NCBI GenBank assembly: GCA_020631735.1
Contig: CM036160.1
Location: forward strand, 4,696,407-4,760,406
DNA length: 64,000 nt
DNA from: Saccharum officinarum
Taxonomy: Eukaryota; Streptophyta; Magnoliopsida; Poales; Poaceae
Reading direction: 5' to 3'
The notes beneath the pieces were generated by a model. The model did not search any database. It was not told the origin of the DNA and saw only the letters and a list, made by a program, of their open reading frames with translations. This document shows positions 34,268 to 52,191 of this stretch, in pieces. Every line of letters begins with the position of its first letter. Position 1 is the stretch's first letter. Position numbers and translations under genes: made by a program.

Positions 34268-36013
34268 TAGGGCTAGACGAAAAGCTTAAAGCTTGATAGC
34301 TCTCTCCACTTGACTCGTTTATGTTTTTCAATGATCTAAGTTAGCTTTTCAGCTTGTGTAATCAATGAGCCTGCTCGCGAGCCTAACTAGCCAAAGTTGT
34401 TGGCCTTGAACATTTATTAGTTCTATATAACTTGATGTATTGCACTTTCCAATTAGTCGATGACTGGACCAAGACCTGGAGACTTGGACTTAGTATGATG
34501 CTATCACATTGTTTTAAATGGATCCACTACTACACAAAATCTTTTGCGTAGCGTTTGCAAATAGGCCTCGGAGGCGGGTAGGCTTTTAAACCGCCTCGGT
34601 TAATGCCTGGATTAACTGAGGTAGTTATTTTTTATTAACCGAGGCGGTTAAAGAAATACCCCTACTTTCGGAGGTGGGCCTCTTATAAGGCCCGCCATGG
34701 TTAATTGAGGCCGAGCCCACTAGCAATGAGAAAAGCCCACTCGGCCTGATATATCACTCAAAGTATATATATGAGATTTTAGGGTTCACTCACTCATCCT
34801 CTCCTCCCTCTCCTGCAGTCACGAGTGGCCTCTCCCTCTCCCCTTCACACCTCCCTCTCCCTCAGTTGTGATGAGCATGCGGCCTCTCCCTTAGTCGCGG
34901 TGAGAACGGTGCCCCTCTCCCCCTCCCGCCTCCCTCTCCCTCAGTCGCGACGAGCACGCCTCCCTCTCCTTCTCCTTCCTCCAAGCGGCGCTCCCAAGCC
35001 GGCTGCAGTAGGCCACGTGGTTGCACCCTGGGCCGGCGTTGGCATGCCTCGGGGTGGCCATGCCACCGGCGGCAAGGAGTAATGGGGTGGAGAGGCGGAG
35101 CACCTCCAGCACCGGCGGATCCGGCGAGTCGCGTGCGGCGGGGAGCACAGGGAGGCGGAGGCGGAGCACCACCAGCGCATCCGGTGAGGAGGAGCCACAT
35201 CCAGCGTGGCAGACCCCTGATCCGGCGAGGAAGACCCCTGATCCGGCGAGGAGGAGTCGTATTCGGTGAGGAGGTGTGGCGTCGGGCGAGTGATGCGGCG
35301 CTCCTCCAGCTTAGCTCTACGTCAGCTCCGGCACGCCCTCTCTCCTCTCTCTGCCTGTAGCGGCGCGTAGTGAGCAAATCGGGCGAGCAGGTGGCCGAGT
35401 TTTGTGAGCAGCGTCCGGATCTGGCGAGCGGACACGATGGCAGTGCAGCTGGCGAGCGGAGCAGCGATGCGTGGATGGGCTCGTTGGGCTTTTTCTTTTT
35501 TTGTTTTCTTTATTTGATTAACCGAGGTGGGCGGCCAACCACCTCGGAAAAGGTCCCATTTACCATGACCTTTTGGACGAGGCGGTTGCGATGCCCGCCT
35601 CGGTTAAGCCATTTCACTCGCCTTGGTAGCGTTTCCTGTAGTAGTGATTTATGGGTAATCATTAAAGGGTGCATCATGTATGGTACGATATGGAGTATGA
35701 ACCATGCATGCATGGGGTACTACTATAGTGTATTATCATATTTGTATATGCCCGTGTGTGTTAATTTATTTGTTTGATTTAAGGTCTATGGATGGGGTTA
35801 TTTTGGCACAATTACTATTCCCAAATCTTTGATAAATGTACAAATTATGTTTTATATTATTTTTATTGCCTAGCTTGCAAACTAAATGAGCTAGCGTGAG
35901 CTCGTAAACGCGTCGAACCGAGCTAGCCTTTTGGCCTGTTAGGATAACGAGCTGAGCTAAGCTGGCTCATTATCTAAACTAGCCAGAACGAGCCACCATG
36001 TTATCCAGCCCTA
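34268..36013. mobile_element. hAT-like MITE, itself carrying a CACTA element
   Basis: The terminal inverted repeat is TAGGGCTAGA...TCCAGCCCTA, with an 8 bp target duplication GTGGCATC at 34260-34267 and 36014-36021. Without the nested CACTA element it is about 620 bp and non-coding. GAGCTAGC/GAGC-rich subterminal units are visible at both ends. Removing it restores the LINE endonuclease frame. Confidence 0.85.
34525..35646. mobile_element. Small CACTA (En/Spm) element
   Basis: The ends are CACTACTACACAAAATC and, on the right, GTTTCCTGTAGTAGTG. Repeated subterminal ACCGAGGCGG units occur near both ends. The flanking trinucleotides are ATC and ATT, one mismatch from a 3 bp duplication. The roughly 1.1 kb element encodes no transposase. 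Its GC-rich middle (34800-35500) gives only low-complexity frames. Confidence 0.82.
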
Positions 36014-36067
36014 GTGGCATCCTCATAGCTTGGCATCCCTACTCTTATCATAGGACTCCATCACCAG

Positions 36068-40563
<4,496 letters not shown>

Positions 40564-43500
40564 AATCTACCCCACTTAGAAGAATCGCGTCCCTGAGATT
40601 TAATTAAACTAGAGGGAGACCTAGAGGGAGGGAAAAAAACCTAGGGAAGAGAAATCCTAGAGAGGAGGAGAGAGATCTAGAGAGACTGGGATTTCTTCGC
40701 CTTACTGTGCTGTCCTCCGGAGGGTTTCCTGGTTTCGCTGGTGTACCACCCTGTTGATACCGGGGTAGTATTCTGTCGGAAGGAGTATAATTCCTACCGC
40801 CTTGCTAGGGCATTTACCACGTGATTCAAACAAGAAAATACCACCCTGTGACCACCCTATCGGGGATCACGTCCAGACGGGAGGGGGTATACTTCTTGCC
40901 CAATTATAGATGCTTGATTCGTTTCTGCTCTTTGTTTCCTTTTTCTTGGATCATCTGTTTCGGACTTTGGGGCTACCCTACTTAGAAGATTCGATTTTCT
41001 CAGTATTCTTCTATCCTCTTATGTTCTTCCAGTTGTAGAGCTGCCTGGGATAACTTGGTCTTCTGATGTCTTCTCAACATGTATATCACCCTGTGCCTTG
41101 AGCTACAGTCTCTTCATATGATTCACCCTGTTGACAACCTGTCGCAACGACTTCTTGAATCCTCATTTCTTCAGATTTTGTGGTGCCAACTTCCTTGTTT
41201 TGCTTCTTTTGAGCAACAATCACAATGTTTAGGGTTCCATTTCTCATCTTCCTCGGATTCCATTTTTCATCAAAAAACTTGCATCTTTCTGCTTCAATTT
41301 GTTTTCCACCCTGTCTTGTCATTAGTTCTTTTCTTTCCTGATCCTAGGGTCCAGATCTACCCCACTTAGAAGATTTATCCTACCTTAAATTTATTATTCT
41401 TCGTGTAGATTATTCTTTATTTAGTGCTCACTCTTAGTGGGTTTCTTCGCGTATGAATATTACGAGAGTGCGAGCCAAACAAACTGCTTCTTCATCACTG
41501 CAGGAGGATTACAACAATGGAGGAAGGGGAGGTGCTACGCTACCAGTACATCTCCCTAGGGAGAAAACAGTCTACTTCATCAGAAAGTGCAACTTCATTC
41601 CGGCGATCTCGGGGTCCTTCAACAGAACTGGGTCATGGGTCTGCTTCTTCTCTTGGCGGTGGCTGAGTGAGTGGGATGAGAGGCTCAATGTCGGAGGCTT
41701 CCATAGGTCGTGGTGCTGGCAGTAATACAAGATCTATCCTTCTTCTTTCTGGAGGGTAGACGGGAACTCCTTCCAGAATAGTGGGCTGGAGTCCATGCTC
41801 GGCGGGCATCCTTCGCTTCGGGCGGGTAACGAGGTAGGCGTTCTTCAACTCTTGGGCGTGTCGGTCTTCGGCGGTCTTCAGGACTTCGGCGATGGTAGTC
41901 TCGCGGCATTCTGTGGCAGCTGCTCGGGCGTGTGCTTGGGCAAACTGCACATGGAGCTTCCTGGCATAGATCTCGGCTTCTTCGGCTCGGTGGATGTAAT
42001 TCCTCAACCCAAAGGCTTGTCGGTCATGTTGCTTGTCGAGCACAAGCAGGTAGGTGACCATGTACTTCATCGCAGGGTCGTCTTCGTGACCTTGCAAGGC
42101 TTCCATGCGGGCAATCCAGGCAGGGCAGTTCTTCTCTCAGGGTAGGAAGAATCTCATGGGCGTGCGGGCAATGTGCTCCTCGTAGATGCGGCATAGGTGT
42201 CGCAAGGCTTTGCGGGCGACGGCTTGGTAGGTGTTGGTGAAGCGAAATTCAGTTGTGGTCGTACTCCAAGCTTTGGTGATGTCGAGGAAGTCTTCACTCT
42301 TGGCAATGTAGACGGTGACTTCACAGCACTCAGTGACGTGTTCTTCATACTCTTGGCCTTCATACTCGAGGCGCTCTTAGATACCAAGTCTCTGCATGGT
42401 GGAGTAGAGAAGCTTGGGACAACCTTCGGTGTGGAGGCAGTAGCTACTAATCCAAACTCCTTCGGTCATCTTTGTGGATGTGGGAGGAGTCGGTGGTGGT
42501 GGTTTTTGCATGTGGAAAGCGGAGGGTTGTGGCTGCTTTCGCTTAAGGGAGGAGAAAACTGGCAGTGGGATGCTTTAGTGGGCGTGAGGTGGTGCTGAAA
42601 GGTGGAAGGGTTTCCTTCTTTTATAAGGTGGCGAGGGGAGGCTTCCTTGAGATGCTTTGACCGAGTTTCACAGAGGCTTGAGGTGTGTGGAGGAAGGAAG
42701 GGAGTGATGTGGGTTCCACTATACAGTAGGACACTATGGTGGTGGTGTAGTTTTGACGGTTGTGCGGTGGTCTTCGTCAGTTTGTGGTTTACTGTGAACT
42801 CCGGAAAACAAGGCGGCTAGGGCCTGTTTGTGATGGTGATTTTGACTACGCCATTTTTCTTTTTCTTCTTTTCCTTTTTAGAGGTTTAAGCCCAAAATTT
42901 TCATCAAGATGCATTTGGCACCAATAAAAATCTCTGGGATTTTTTTATTCCTTTCTTTTGATTTTAGCAATCAACTCAGGGCCTTTCATACAGTAACGGG
43001 TGCATCACATGGATATACAAGGTTATCGATCCTATCAACATAGGGATTAGGATGGCGAGGATGAAGTTGGTGAGTTCATCTTCTCTGAAGCACATCTTGA
43101 GGCTTCAACTTCTGGCTTCTGACGGTGTACTTCTTCTCTTTCTTGATTTTTTTTCTGCAATTCTTTGGCTAGCAGTACTTCCTTGGAATAAATTGGCACT
43201 TGAGTGAGGGATTTGGGGTGATTAACGTTGCTGGCGGGGTGTTTCTATCGTGAAGAGGCAGCTAGGGGGTGCTTTTATAGGTGATCAACGACAGGGTTAA
43301 GGAGCAGGGGTGTAGCTAGGTGCGCGCCATCATCGGTGGCATCGAGCGGCATTGGATGCCAAGGGAATCGGCGTTGTGGGGAAACAGCAGCAGTAGCTTT
43401 TGGCGGTGAGGTGACAACACGAGGGCAGCATCGTGGGGGACAGCAGCCTCGGGCGGCGATGGAGGGGATAGCACGCACGACGACGTTGGTCGTGCGGAGG

Positions 43501-44197
43501 TGGGGCACAGTAGTGCGTGGGGCAGTGGAGAGGACAGCAGTGCGGTGTGGAGGGGACAACACCGGTGTTGCGGGTTCAACGGCTACATGCGTGACGTCCG
43601 TAGCTTTTGGAGGCGGTCTGTCATGTAGTGTCTCGAGTTCAGGCAGGTGTCATTTCTTTCTTGTCTTCGTCTTCAGAGGGTTTTCAAAATATCTCAGGTG
43701 GTTTTGTCTACCCTAAGTAGAAGGGATGAGAGGAAAAGCACAAGACGAGGAAAAGGATGTCTAGTCCTAGAGAGAAGCATAAGGGGAGAAGAGAGAGACC
43801 TACAGGGGGCAGATGTAACTAAAACAATCAAGCAACTAATCAAGGATTGACTAACAAGCATAAACGTCATACTCTGTACTTTCGCTTATAATCTACCATG
43901 AAGGCGTACTCTCAAGTACCATGGAGCTCGATATCTATTGTGGAGGGGTATTCTATGGCGTATTTTCTGTACTACCCTATTTTCCTAAGTACGTTCTAAT
44001 CTACCCTATCGTTACTCAAAATTTTGAAGGGGATGAGAAGAGGGAGAAAATCCATCTTCGAAATAGAAGGTCAAGGTAAGGTGAGAGTCAAGGGTTATAA
44101 GTAAAGATTTTTGAAAATAGTTTTTGGAAATTCATTCCTACCTAACATCCATTCAAAGGGTTTGTCTGACACTCCAAGTATAGCTCTGATACCACCC
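40564..44197 (-). other. Interior of the LARD-like element
   Basis: Mostly non-coding, with repeated CCTAGAG and TACCCCACTTAGAAGA phrases near 40565-40680, 40975 and 41355. The one recognisable coding segment is at 41633-42480. Confidence 0.6.
41633..42480 (-). pseudogene. Conserved ORF of the LARD-like element, unknown function
   Basis: The minus-strand frame reads MTEGVWISSYCLHTEGCPK near its start, then YEEHVTECCEVTVYIAK, RKALRHLCRIYEEHIARTP, a helical charged part (RAEEAEIYARKLHVQFAQAH) and a Pro-rich end. In-frame stops occur near 42377 and 42139, so it is broken here. Close relatives occur as hypothetical proteins across grass genomes, from memory. No enzymatic motif is seen. It is probably an ORF carried by the element family, not gag in the usual sense. 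Confidence 0.6.
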
Positions 44198-47100
44198 TGT
44201 CCGGCTCCCTAATCCTGGGGTCCACTATGCATATGTATCAGTCCCTAGATCAGTAGCTGATATGCACAACTCAACAAGATTGATATAAAAACCCATACTT
44301 TTATTGCTAATGGGGAAAACATGCTACATGGTTTGGGTTTACATAGCTTGGTCCACTGACCTTATATCATATATCAGAGTTCTAAGACAGCGGTCCTATG
44401 TCGACGTGGCTCCATTTCCTATAGGCAACTTGGAGTGCGGATGCGTCCCTAGGCTTATCCCATAAGCGTAATCCTATATCACAACGTCGTATTCCTAGCG
44501 TAGCTCTCTTGCACGGCTCCATCATCGAGTATACTCTTGGTGTCCTATCCTGGCATAGCTCCAGCAATTCCATATCCGAGCATAACCTCTTGTAGCTTAA
44601 CTCATAAAAATGTAGATGGAGGGGGTTGAGTACATAAAGTACTTAGCAAGCCCTAAATTGGGTGGAGGTAGAAGGGGAAGGCTATATGGTGGAGGTGGTT
44701 ATGGTGGTTGGAGTAGTTGGAGTGGATAGGTAAAGTAGTAAGGTGGAGTAGTTATAATCATCGAGTTGGGTCCTGGTAGACTATTACCATTCTCGCTAGT
44801 TGCCGAGGTTCAATATCATTACCAAATTAGTAAAGTACATCTTACCAGATAGTTGTGAAAGTCTAATCATAGTATCCAATCCTAGCATTTGCCCATTCCA
44901 AGGACGTGGCTATTCGAATAGATTTAAGAAAACTCCACGGAGGTGTACAAATTTCTCCACACGATAGACACAGTCCGACACCATCGTCATGGCTTAGATA
45001 GGTCTAACGAGATCCTATACCCGCTCGAAACTATCCTAGACTTCTATATAATCTCTACTATGGCTTCTCAGGGGTTGGAAACACAAAACCGGGAAGATAC
45101 CAAATCCCCCCAAACATGATGATACCAAATCATCACAAAAGAAAACATGGCTCGATCACGGCCAAGAAAACAGTGGCTCGAACGCGGCCTAAAAACCTAA
45201 AGCTTAATGTGGAAGATCACATAGCATCCACGCCAACCGGACACGGAAGAAAACATATCCCCGTATTGGCTCCTGATATTCCGCTACCTACACTAGCCTC
45301 CTAGTAGAAACTATACTTCTTTCTAACAAGGTGTGAGATCAAGTCTACCTATATAGACATGTGGTTGTACGTAAAGACTCACTAGGCGAGAGGGACTACG
45401 AACCGGTCCTTATGTGATCGAGGTGAGTATCTCCCACAGAAATCCTCTCCAGGCATTCCTATTAAGGTAATTTATCCCACATAAACAACCCCCTACTCGC
45501 CCCATGTCGGGGTTTAGTCAAGTTTTACCAGTTTTAAGTTCTATAGTTATTATCATCAAGTTTATCAAGGTACCCATTACCTTATCACATTATCGTAATT
45601 GAGTTCATATTTATAGTTTCATGGGTTTCAAGTGGTGTAGGTTGGGTTATTATTTAGTGGAGGTGGATGGTATTGGGTTTATGGTGGCGGTTTGCAATAT
45701 ATGGTAGTGGTGGTAGGGAGGTGGTTATAGGGGTGGCATGTATTGTAGAGGGAGGGGTTAGGTAGGTGTTAGGACTTGCCTCCATTCGTTTACGATTATA
45801 TCCTTATTCGATTCTTGTGTCTCCTATTCCTATCTTCTGGACTCCATCGAGTTCTCTCACATCTTCTATCCTACGCAGCATCAACAAAAAAGAGAACACA
45901 AACAAGAAAAATAACAAGCAAGGCATGTAAAACAAGTATAGGCAATCAATCGATCCTAGGTGGGTTGGTGCTATTGGGCGATGGGTTGGTTTATTAGGGT
46001 CATTGCTATTACGTTAATCTGAAGTAAGGCTTGAATAGAGGTACTCTATCAAGAAGATAGGGTTTTACGGGTTAGGTTAAGGCGGGCAGTTGGTTCGATG
46101 GAAAACTAGACCACATTATTAGGGTTAGTGCTCACGCATATGTATATACCTATGACTAGCTAGTATTGATCAACTAGGTTGGTAGGGTTAGTCATACATA
46201 GGCGTATACCCGGGTCTCGGGTGTAACCATGTATGTATCTATGTCTACTCATTTTAGGTGATTGGGTACGGATATATTCGAGTATGTGTCATGGTACGTA
46301 CACATACGTGAATATACGGGGTTTACTATTACTACAGCAGAGGGTTATTACTATAATTCCTATTTAATTTAATTATAAACAGGGAAGGCAATCAAACTAG
46401 AATTTAAATGGGCACCAATAATTAGGGTTAATGGTATGATTGTCTAGGGTTTTATTTTGGAGGATTTATGGTGAAGAAATTGCGTAATTCGGAATTAAAA
46501 CGGTTGAGTTATAAATTATCTAAGTTTATTAATTAAACGCGAGCGGAAAACAGCGTGCATATTATTTCTACAATTTTATCTAATGAAGCTAGGTGGTCAA
46601 CTATCTACGTATGATCTAGGGTAACTCTAGTTTATTTATGAATTTTCTGGGAATTTTTATGCAATTAATAACTTACCTTTACAATATCCTGTGTACAATC
46701 CCGTGTGCACTTAACAATTTCCCTATGGCTGACGCATGGGGTCCACTCAGCAGTGGAGCGGACCGACGCTGTGCTCGTGAGCCAATCTGGTGGACTCGCT
46801 GCTTCCCTTCTCTGGTCTTTGTGGACCGTGTCCATAGTAGAGAAGGAGGGAAGGGGAGTCTATGACTAGCGGGTCCCGCAGCCAGGTGTGGCCAGGCTTA
46901 TCCCTTTCACCGGCTCCCATCGGGGTAGAACCCAGAGAGAGGGGGAAGGAAAGGGAGAAGGAGGAAGGGAGAGCGGAGGGGAGGGCAGTGACGGTAGCGC
47001 GGCTGGCATAGGCGATGGCGGCGCTAGACTGCAGCATGGCAGAGCAAGGCGGAGCAGAGATGAGGAAGGAGAGCGGGGCAGAGCGCGGCAGTGGCGGCAG

Positions 47101-48571
47101 GCGAAAAGCAGGGCAGAGGAGGAAGAGAAGGAGAAGCAGGGAAAGGAGAAGGGGAAGATGCTGACCGGAGGGGAAGAAGAGAAGAGAGCAGAGCTAGCAT
47201 GGCGACTGCGGCGTGGAGTGCTTCAACGGGGCGAGTCTCATCGGCAAGCCATGGCCAGCTATTTATAGCCGCACACGAGCTGCCGTGGGCGACACGAGCA
47301 GCAGAGATATTTCCGGCCATGGGGTTGCTCGTGAGCTGGCGGTGAGGCAACAAGGGAGGAGGTCAGCAGCTCCGGCGACTCCGGAACAGTGAGTCAGCGA
47401 GGGCAAGGCGGTTTGTGGCGTGCTCCATGTGCTCGACCGTGGCAGTGGCGTCTGCACGCGGCGCCCACGCACTCATGCGGCCTCCACGCGGAGCCCCTAC
47501 GGCGTCAACGCGAGGCCAGGCAGCGTCAAGGCCGTGGCGACACACGCATAGCGCGTCAGTGGTGGTGGCGACGTGCGCACATCGCATCGTTGACTCGCGG
47601 GGAAGAAGAAACTGACATGCGGGCCCCACTCGTCGGTGAAAGAAGGAAAGGAAAGAGGAAGAGAAGAAAGGGCTGCTGCGCGCTGCTAGGCCAGAGGCGT
47701 CCCAAGTGGATGAGGAGGGAGGAGAGGCGGGTTGGGCCGGCGGGAAGAGAAGGAGAGGGGAAAAGGAGAGAAGGAGTGGGCGGGCTGGGCTGGTGACGGC
47801 CCAGGCGGAATGGGGAAAGAGGAGGAGGAGGGGTTGGCCGCGGGCCTGGTGCTGGGCTGGGCCCATTCGGGAGAGGGGGAGTACACAGGATATCTTTTAT
47901 ATTGTCTATTTCCCGGAAACTGTAACTATGCATATTTATGTATTTTAGATAAATGATGTATTGCTAACTAAAGGAAGGTAAAGAACGTAGTACCATTCCG
48001 ATGTATTCCTAAACATTATATCTATTCTGGTGTAACTAAGTATTATATCTATTCTACGATGGAAATTGAAAGCATTGATATTATATTTCTAGATTTCCTA
48101 ATGAATATAGATTAAATGTAACTTGGGAAGGGAGCTGATAATCTACTAATGCGATGGCTATCATAATTCCTAGTGAAATACTATTTATATCTATGATGCA
48201 TTATCTACTTCCATTTTCAGGAATGTAATTAATAATTAAGTGGAGTTATTTTGGTGCTGCAAATAAATTCCAAAAGCAATCATACACACAAGCAATCAAG
48301 CAAGCATTCACACATACACTCAAGCAACAAGTGCAGGGAATGGAATTTAAATGCAGGGCGATCTTCTATTCCTAGGGGTTATTCGTAGCATCACATCTAC
48401 ATCCTACGCGACACACAAAATGCATATGGTGGGTTTGATGCAGGGTTTTGGAAATATATTTTGAGAATGGTTCTACGGAAATTTACTAGTCAAGGTTTTA
48501 ATTTGTTGTAAAGTTTTAAAAGTTCAAATTTTTAGTGGATTTTTATATGATGCAAAAACACGGGTGTTACA
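44198..48571 (-). repeat. 5' LTR of the LARD-like element
   Basis: 4,374 bp, followed on the minus strand by an initiator-Met-type primer site. It has about 75 bp near 45572-45645 that is missing from the other LTR, and it lacks the CA array. Confidence 0.9.
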
Positions 48572-48576
48572 ACCAG

Positions 48577-49120
48577 GCCTCAATCACTCACTGTTGTCTC
48601 CTCGTCCACCACCTCTGATTACACCCTCGTGTGACTAACATCAACGGCCCCTCCAGCTAGTATGACTCGGTCAATTTCTTGGAAGGACTGATCAAGCTCA
48701 AAACTCACATCACAGGAGATCCGCTCTTCTAATGACAAGAACAGTGGCAACACCAACCATTGCTTCATGACCGCATTCAATGGGACCATGCACTAGCTCG
48801 GGTTTTTGAATTTTCTCCCTTGACCATCGCTTCACATGGACAAACCAGTGTGCCACCGTATCCTGGTTGGGATGGATCACGTTTTTGCAATGTCACTATG
48901 GGATCAACTTTCTGCTCCTTAACCCTACCTCCCTTCCTCGCCCAACCTCTGATATGATCACTCCCATCCTTGCCTCTCTCTCCACCTCCAACCCAAAACA
49001 ATTCCTTTTCCATTTAAAAAAATGTGTGGCTCCACACCTCCATCAAAGAATCATCCCAGCCTAGTTTGGCACCCTAGCTTGTGCGAATGCTACTAGTTGT
49101 CTCGCTTGCTACCTCAAGGT
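48577..49120 (+). pseudogene. LINE endonuclease C terminus
   Basis: Frames near 48900-49020 give LTLPPFLAQP and LNPTSLPRPTSDMITPILAS, the SxLPRPTSDHTPI-like end of plant LINE endonucleases. It directly follows the LARD-like element and is collinear with 36014-36067. Confidence 0.65.
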
Positions 49121-49199
49121 GACGCGCACTGCAACAAAGGTATGTTCTCAGTGTAACAGGGCGCCCCCTCCATCATCCCAAATTGAAAATTCATTATCC

Positions 49200-50181
49200 A
49201 CCTTTTTTACTACTTCGAGGAAGAGTGATGCTTGTTCACTATAGAAACTCAAGTTTGGAGCTACCGCCGGGTCAGACTTGCACAGAAGTAAAGGAGAGAG
49301 CTAGCCACTAGACGCAACAAGGCAAATGTAAGGCAATCCAAGAGGGTGACACCGTCACAGCTTTCCACCATGCATGAGCTACAATCATATCCGATCCATT
49401 GAGGTGCCTCAAAATATGAGTTGTAGAACCCATCAAGATCTATAACTTTTGTTTTGGTCATTTCTACATTTGACTTTGTTTGAACAATTCGAAATTTGAA
49501 TTTCAAAACATGAGAACATGGAAAAGAATTTTGGGATAGTAAATGATTTCAAATAAAAAAAATTGTCAACAACAAAGTTGTAGACCTCATCGAGATCTAC
49601 AACTTTTGTTTTGGTCATTTCATCGTCTGACTTTGTTCGAACAATTCAAAATTTTAATTTCAAAATGAGGACTTCAAACAAAATTTTGGGATAGTAAATG
49701 ATTTCAAATGGAAAAGACGTCAACTACACATATGTACACCTTATCGGGATGTACAACTTTTGTTTTGGTCATTTCTTCATCAGAGTTTGTTTGTACAACT
49801 CAAAATTTGAAATTTAGAATAGGAGAACTTCAAACAAAATTTCGATACTAACAACCTGGCCACGTGGCCGCCAACTGGGACAAGAACATTTTAAAAAATA
49901 AAAAAAGTTGTGATGTAAAATCTATGTCGTAGACCTATGGGATTTCTTTGTGATGTAAAATCTATGTCATAGACCTATGATATTCGCAAATCAGGTGTTA
50001 TGATGTAGAAAATATCGTTGTTGGATGGAATTGTACTAGCTGAGTGACGTTCCTTGCAACACTCTTTTTTCCCGTCGCTTGGCAGGATTTCTGATGAAAA
50101 AACATCATAAAATGGGTCATCTAATGATGATATGACATCGTCACTAGCATATCGTTGTAAAATGAAGAATTTCTTGTAGTG
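49200..50181. mobile_element. CACTA-type remnant with tandem repeats
   Basis: The right end ATTTCTTGTAGTG (to 50181) is the complement of the grass CACTACAAGAAA terminus. Inside, three degenerate copies of a roughly 120 bp unit (about 49425-49540, 49560-49690 and 49725-49835) carry GATCTACAACTTTTGTTTTG. The left end is uncertain; a CACTGCAACAAAGG near 49128 may be its decayed terminus. Confidence 0.5.
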
Positions 50182-51006
50182 GTGGATGGTGTTTTGGTTG
50201 CGGACCATAGAGGCAAGGTGGAAGCCTTGACATCGTACCACAACTCCATCCTATAAACGGGCGGGACCTTGGGTTGGACCTTTGAGATCAACAACATCTT
50301 CACTACTAATTTGCTCGTGGGTACTAGGTAGAACATTAATAGCACCCTTCACGGTGGAAGAGACAAAGGCTGCGGTGGTTGTGATGAACTGGCACAGTGC
50401 CGTAGGGCTCGATGGATTTGGCCCTAGTTTCTAGCGTGTGGCTTAGACCACAGTCAAGGACCAAATTATGGACTTTATGGAGGTGTTCCATTGTAGTTAG
50501 CGAGTTGGAATGTATTAACCGATCATACATGGTGCTTCTTCCAAAAAAGCTGGGTGCGGTGACCTTGATGCCTTTAGGCCAATCTGCCTGGTCAATATCC
50601 TGGCTAAAGTTCTCACTACACTCCTCCAGCATGAGATTGCAGGGCAGATTGACCTCAACCAAACTTGCTTTCTCCTAGGGAGGTCGACTTCAGAAAGCTT
50701 CGTCTATGCCTTGGAACTAATCTAGTGTTGTCACAAGAGGTGGACTCTACCTCTGATCCTGAAACTAGATTTTGCAAACGCATTCAACACTGTGAATTGG
50801 AATGACCTTTTACCATGTTACAAGCTCTAGGCTTCAACCGCACATAATGTCCGTGGGTTCAACAGATTCTTGGCTCCTCACACTTATCTATTCTTGTTAA
50901 CTAATGCCCTGGACCATGGATTACATGTAAGCATGGCTTGCGGCAGGGAGGCCCAATATCGCCCTACCCGTTCCTTCTGGCACTAGACGCTTTGCAAACA
51001 CATATA
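50182..51006 (+). pseudogene. LINE reverse transcriptase, N-terminal and middle part
   Basis: Readable blocks in shifting frames: NRSYMVLLPKK, RPICLVNILAKVL, LKLDFANAFNTVNWNDLL and LRQGGPISPYPFLLALDALQ. These are plant L1-clade RT motifs. The frame is interrupted by a small MITE at 51007. Confidence 0.8.
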
Positions 51007-51280
51007 GGCCTTGTTTAGATGCCAAATTTTTCCCTGAATTCCACTATGCAAAAAGAAGATTCCCCATCACATTAAAATGTCGGCACATGCATGGAGTACT
51101 AAATGTAGATAAAATCAAAAACTAATTGCACAGTTTAGTTGTACTTTGCGAGGCGAATCTTTTGAGCCTAATTAGTTAATGTTTGGACAAAAATTCACAA
51201 ATACAAACGAAATGCTACAGTGCGGAATCTTGCACTGTGCAGATTTTGGACATCCAAAATCGGGCCAACTAAACACGGCC
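51007..51280. mobile_element. Small MITE with GGCCTTGTTTAG ends
   Basis: About 274 bp with ends GGCCTTGTTTAGAT and AACTAAACACGGCC (imperfect inverted repeat), flanked by ATA on both sides. It splits the LINE RT. The superfamily is not assigned. Confidence 0.7.
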
Positions 51281-51712
51281 ATAGAAGGGAACCCAACCAC
51301 GTAGGTGAGGGACCCAATTGATGATGGCATTCTGTGCTCAGCACTCCAGGACATCGATGATACCATGATTGTTGTCAGAGGCGATGTGGTGTTGTACAAC
51401 AGCTCAGACTTCTGCTCAACCAATTTGCGGCAACAACAGTCCCAATTCACATGCAAGACGAATTAGCCATCCAGTGTCTGGAGGCTCTCGGGTGTCGTAG
51501 ACAAAGGTTCCCACAACTTACCTCGGTCTCCCACTTGCAGTCAACATGCTCTCCATTGCCACATGCTCTCCCTACATTGCAAAGACGGACTGGTACCTAG
51601 TAGGAGGCAAGCCTCGCTTTGGAACGGTATGGGTAGAATTATGATAGTGAATTCAGTCCTGGACAGCCAGCTAGTATACCTAATGAGTGTTCTCTCACTG
51701 CCGCCAGGTTTT
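51281..51712 (+). pseudogene. LINE reverse transcriptase, C-terminal part
   Basis: Contains PIDDGILCSALQDIDDTMIV, where the usual YADDT core reads DIDDT, then GRIMIVNSVLDSQLVYLMS and LSLPP. Frameshifts are present. Confidence 0.75.
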
Positions 51713-51732
51713 TTTTTTGCACAGATGGATTA

Positions 51733-52191
51733 GTGTCGGAGAAATTTTCTTTGCGCTGGATCAAAAAATGCAACCCCTACACATGCGAGCTATTATACCT
51801 AATAATTATTGATAAGAGTTCTAAACTCCTCCATAGGATGAAAACAGAACAAGTTAGCGACCATGAAAAGTGCAAGTGGAAAGCAACTGAGAAATGGCTT
51901 GCGAGAGAACAAAAAGGGAAATTAAATTTTAGGAGATGGTCAGATATTAACAGCAAAAAGCCTCCAAAGGCAGCTTGGCCAATGGTATGCCTGCCTAAAG
52001 AAGAAGATGGTCTCGGGGTTCTCAATATAACAGTTCAAAATGAGAGTCTATTACTGAAGCATCTTCACAAAATCTACAATAGAGCCCTAATTCCATGGGT
52101 GCAATTAGTTTGGGACAAGTACTTACAAGAAGCAGATTACCAGTACAGGGGGCCACCTTTGGAGGATCTTTCTAGTGGAGGGATATTCTAA
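51733..52191 (+). pseudogene. LINE ORF2 C terminus
   Basis: An open frame of 152 codons with FRRWSDINSKKPPKAAWPMV, GLGVLNITVQNESLLLKHLH and IPWVQLVWDKY. This is the typical segment after the RT in plant L1 elements. A downstream 3' region leads to an A-rich stretch near 52360, which I take as the LINE tail. The piece from 51733 to about 51920 does not look like LINE and may be unrelated. Confidence 0.7.

Noticed and set aside
34825..35377. GC-rich frames that could be a captured gene fragment in the CACTA element
   Set aside because: Low-complexity Pro/Arg/Ser sequence in all frames with no recognisable protein similarity.
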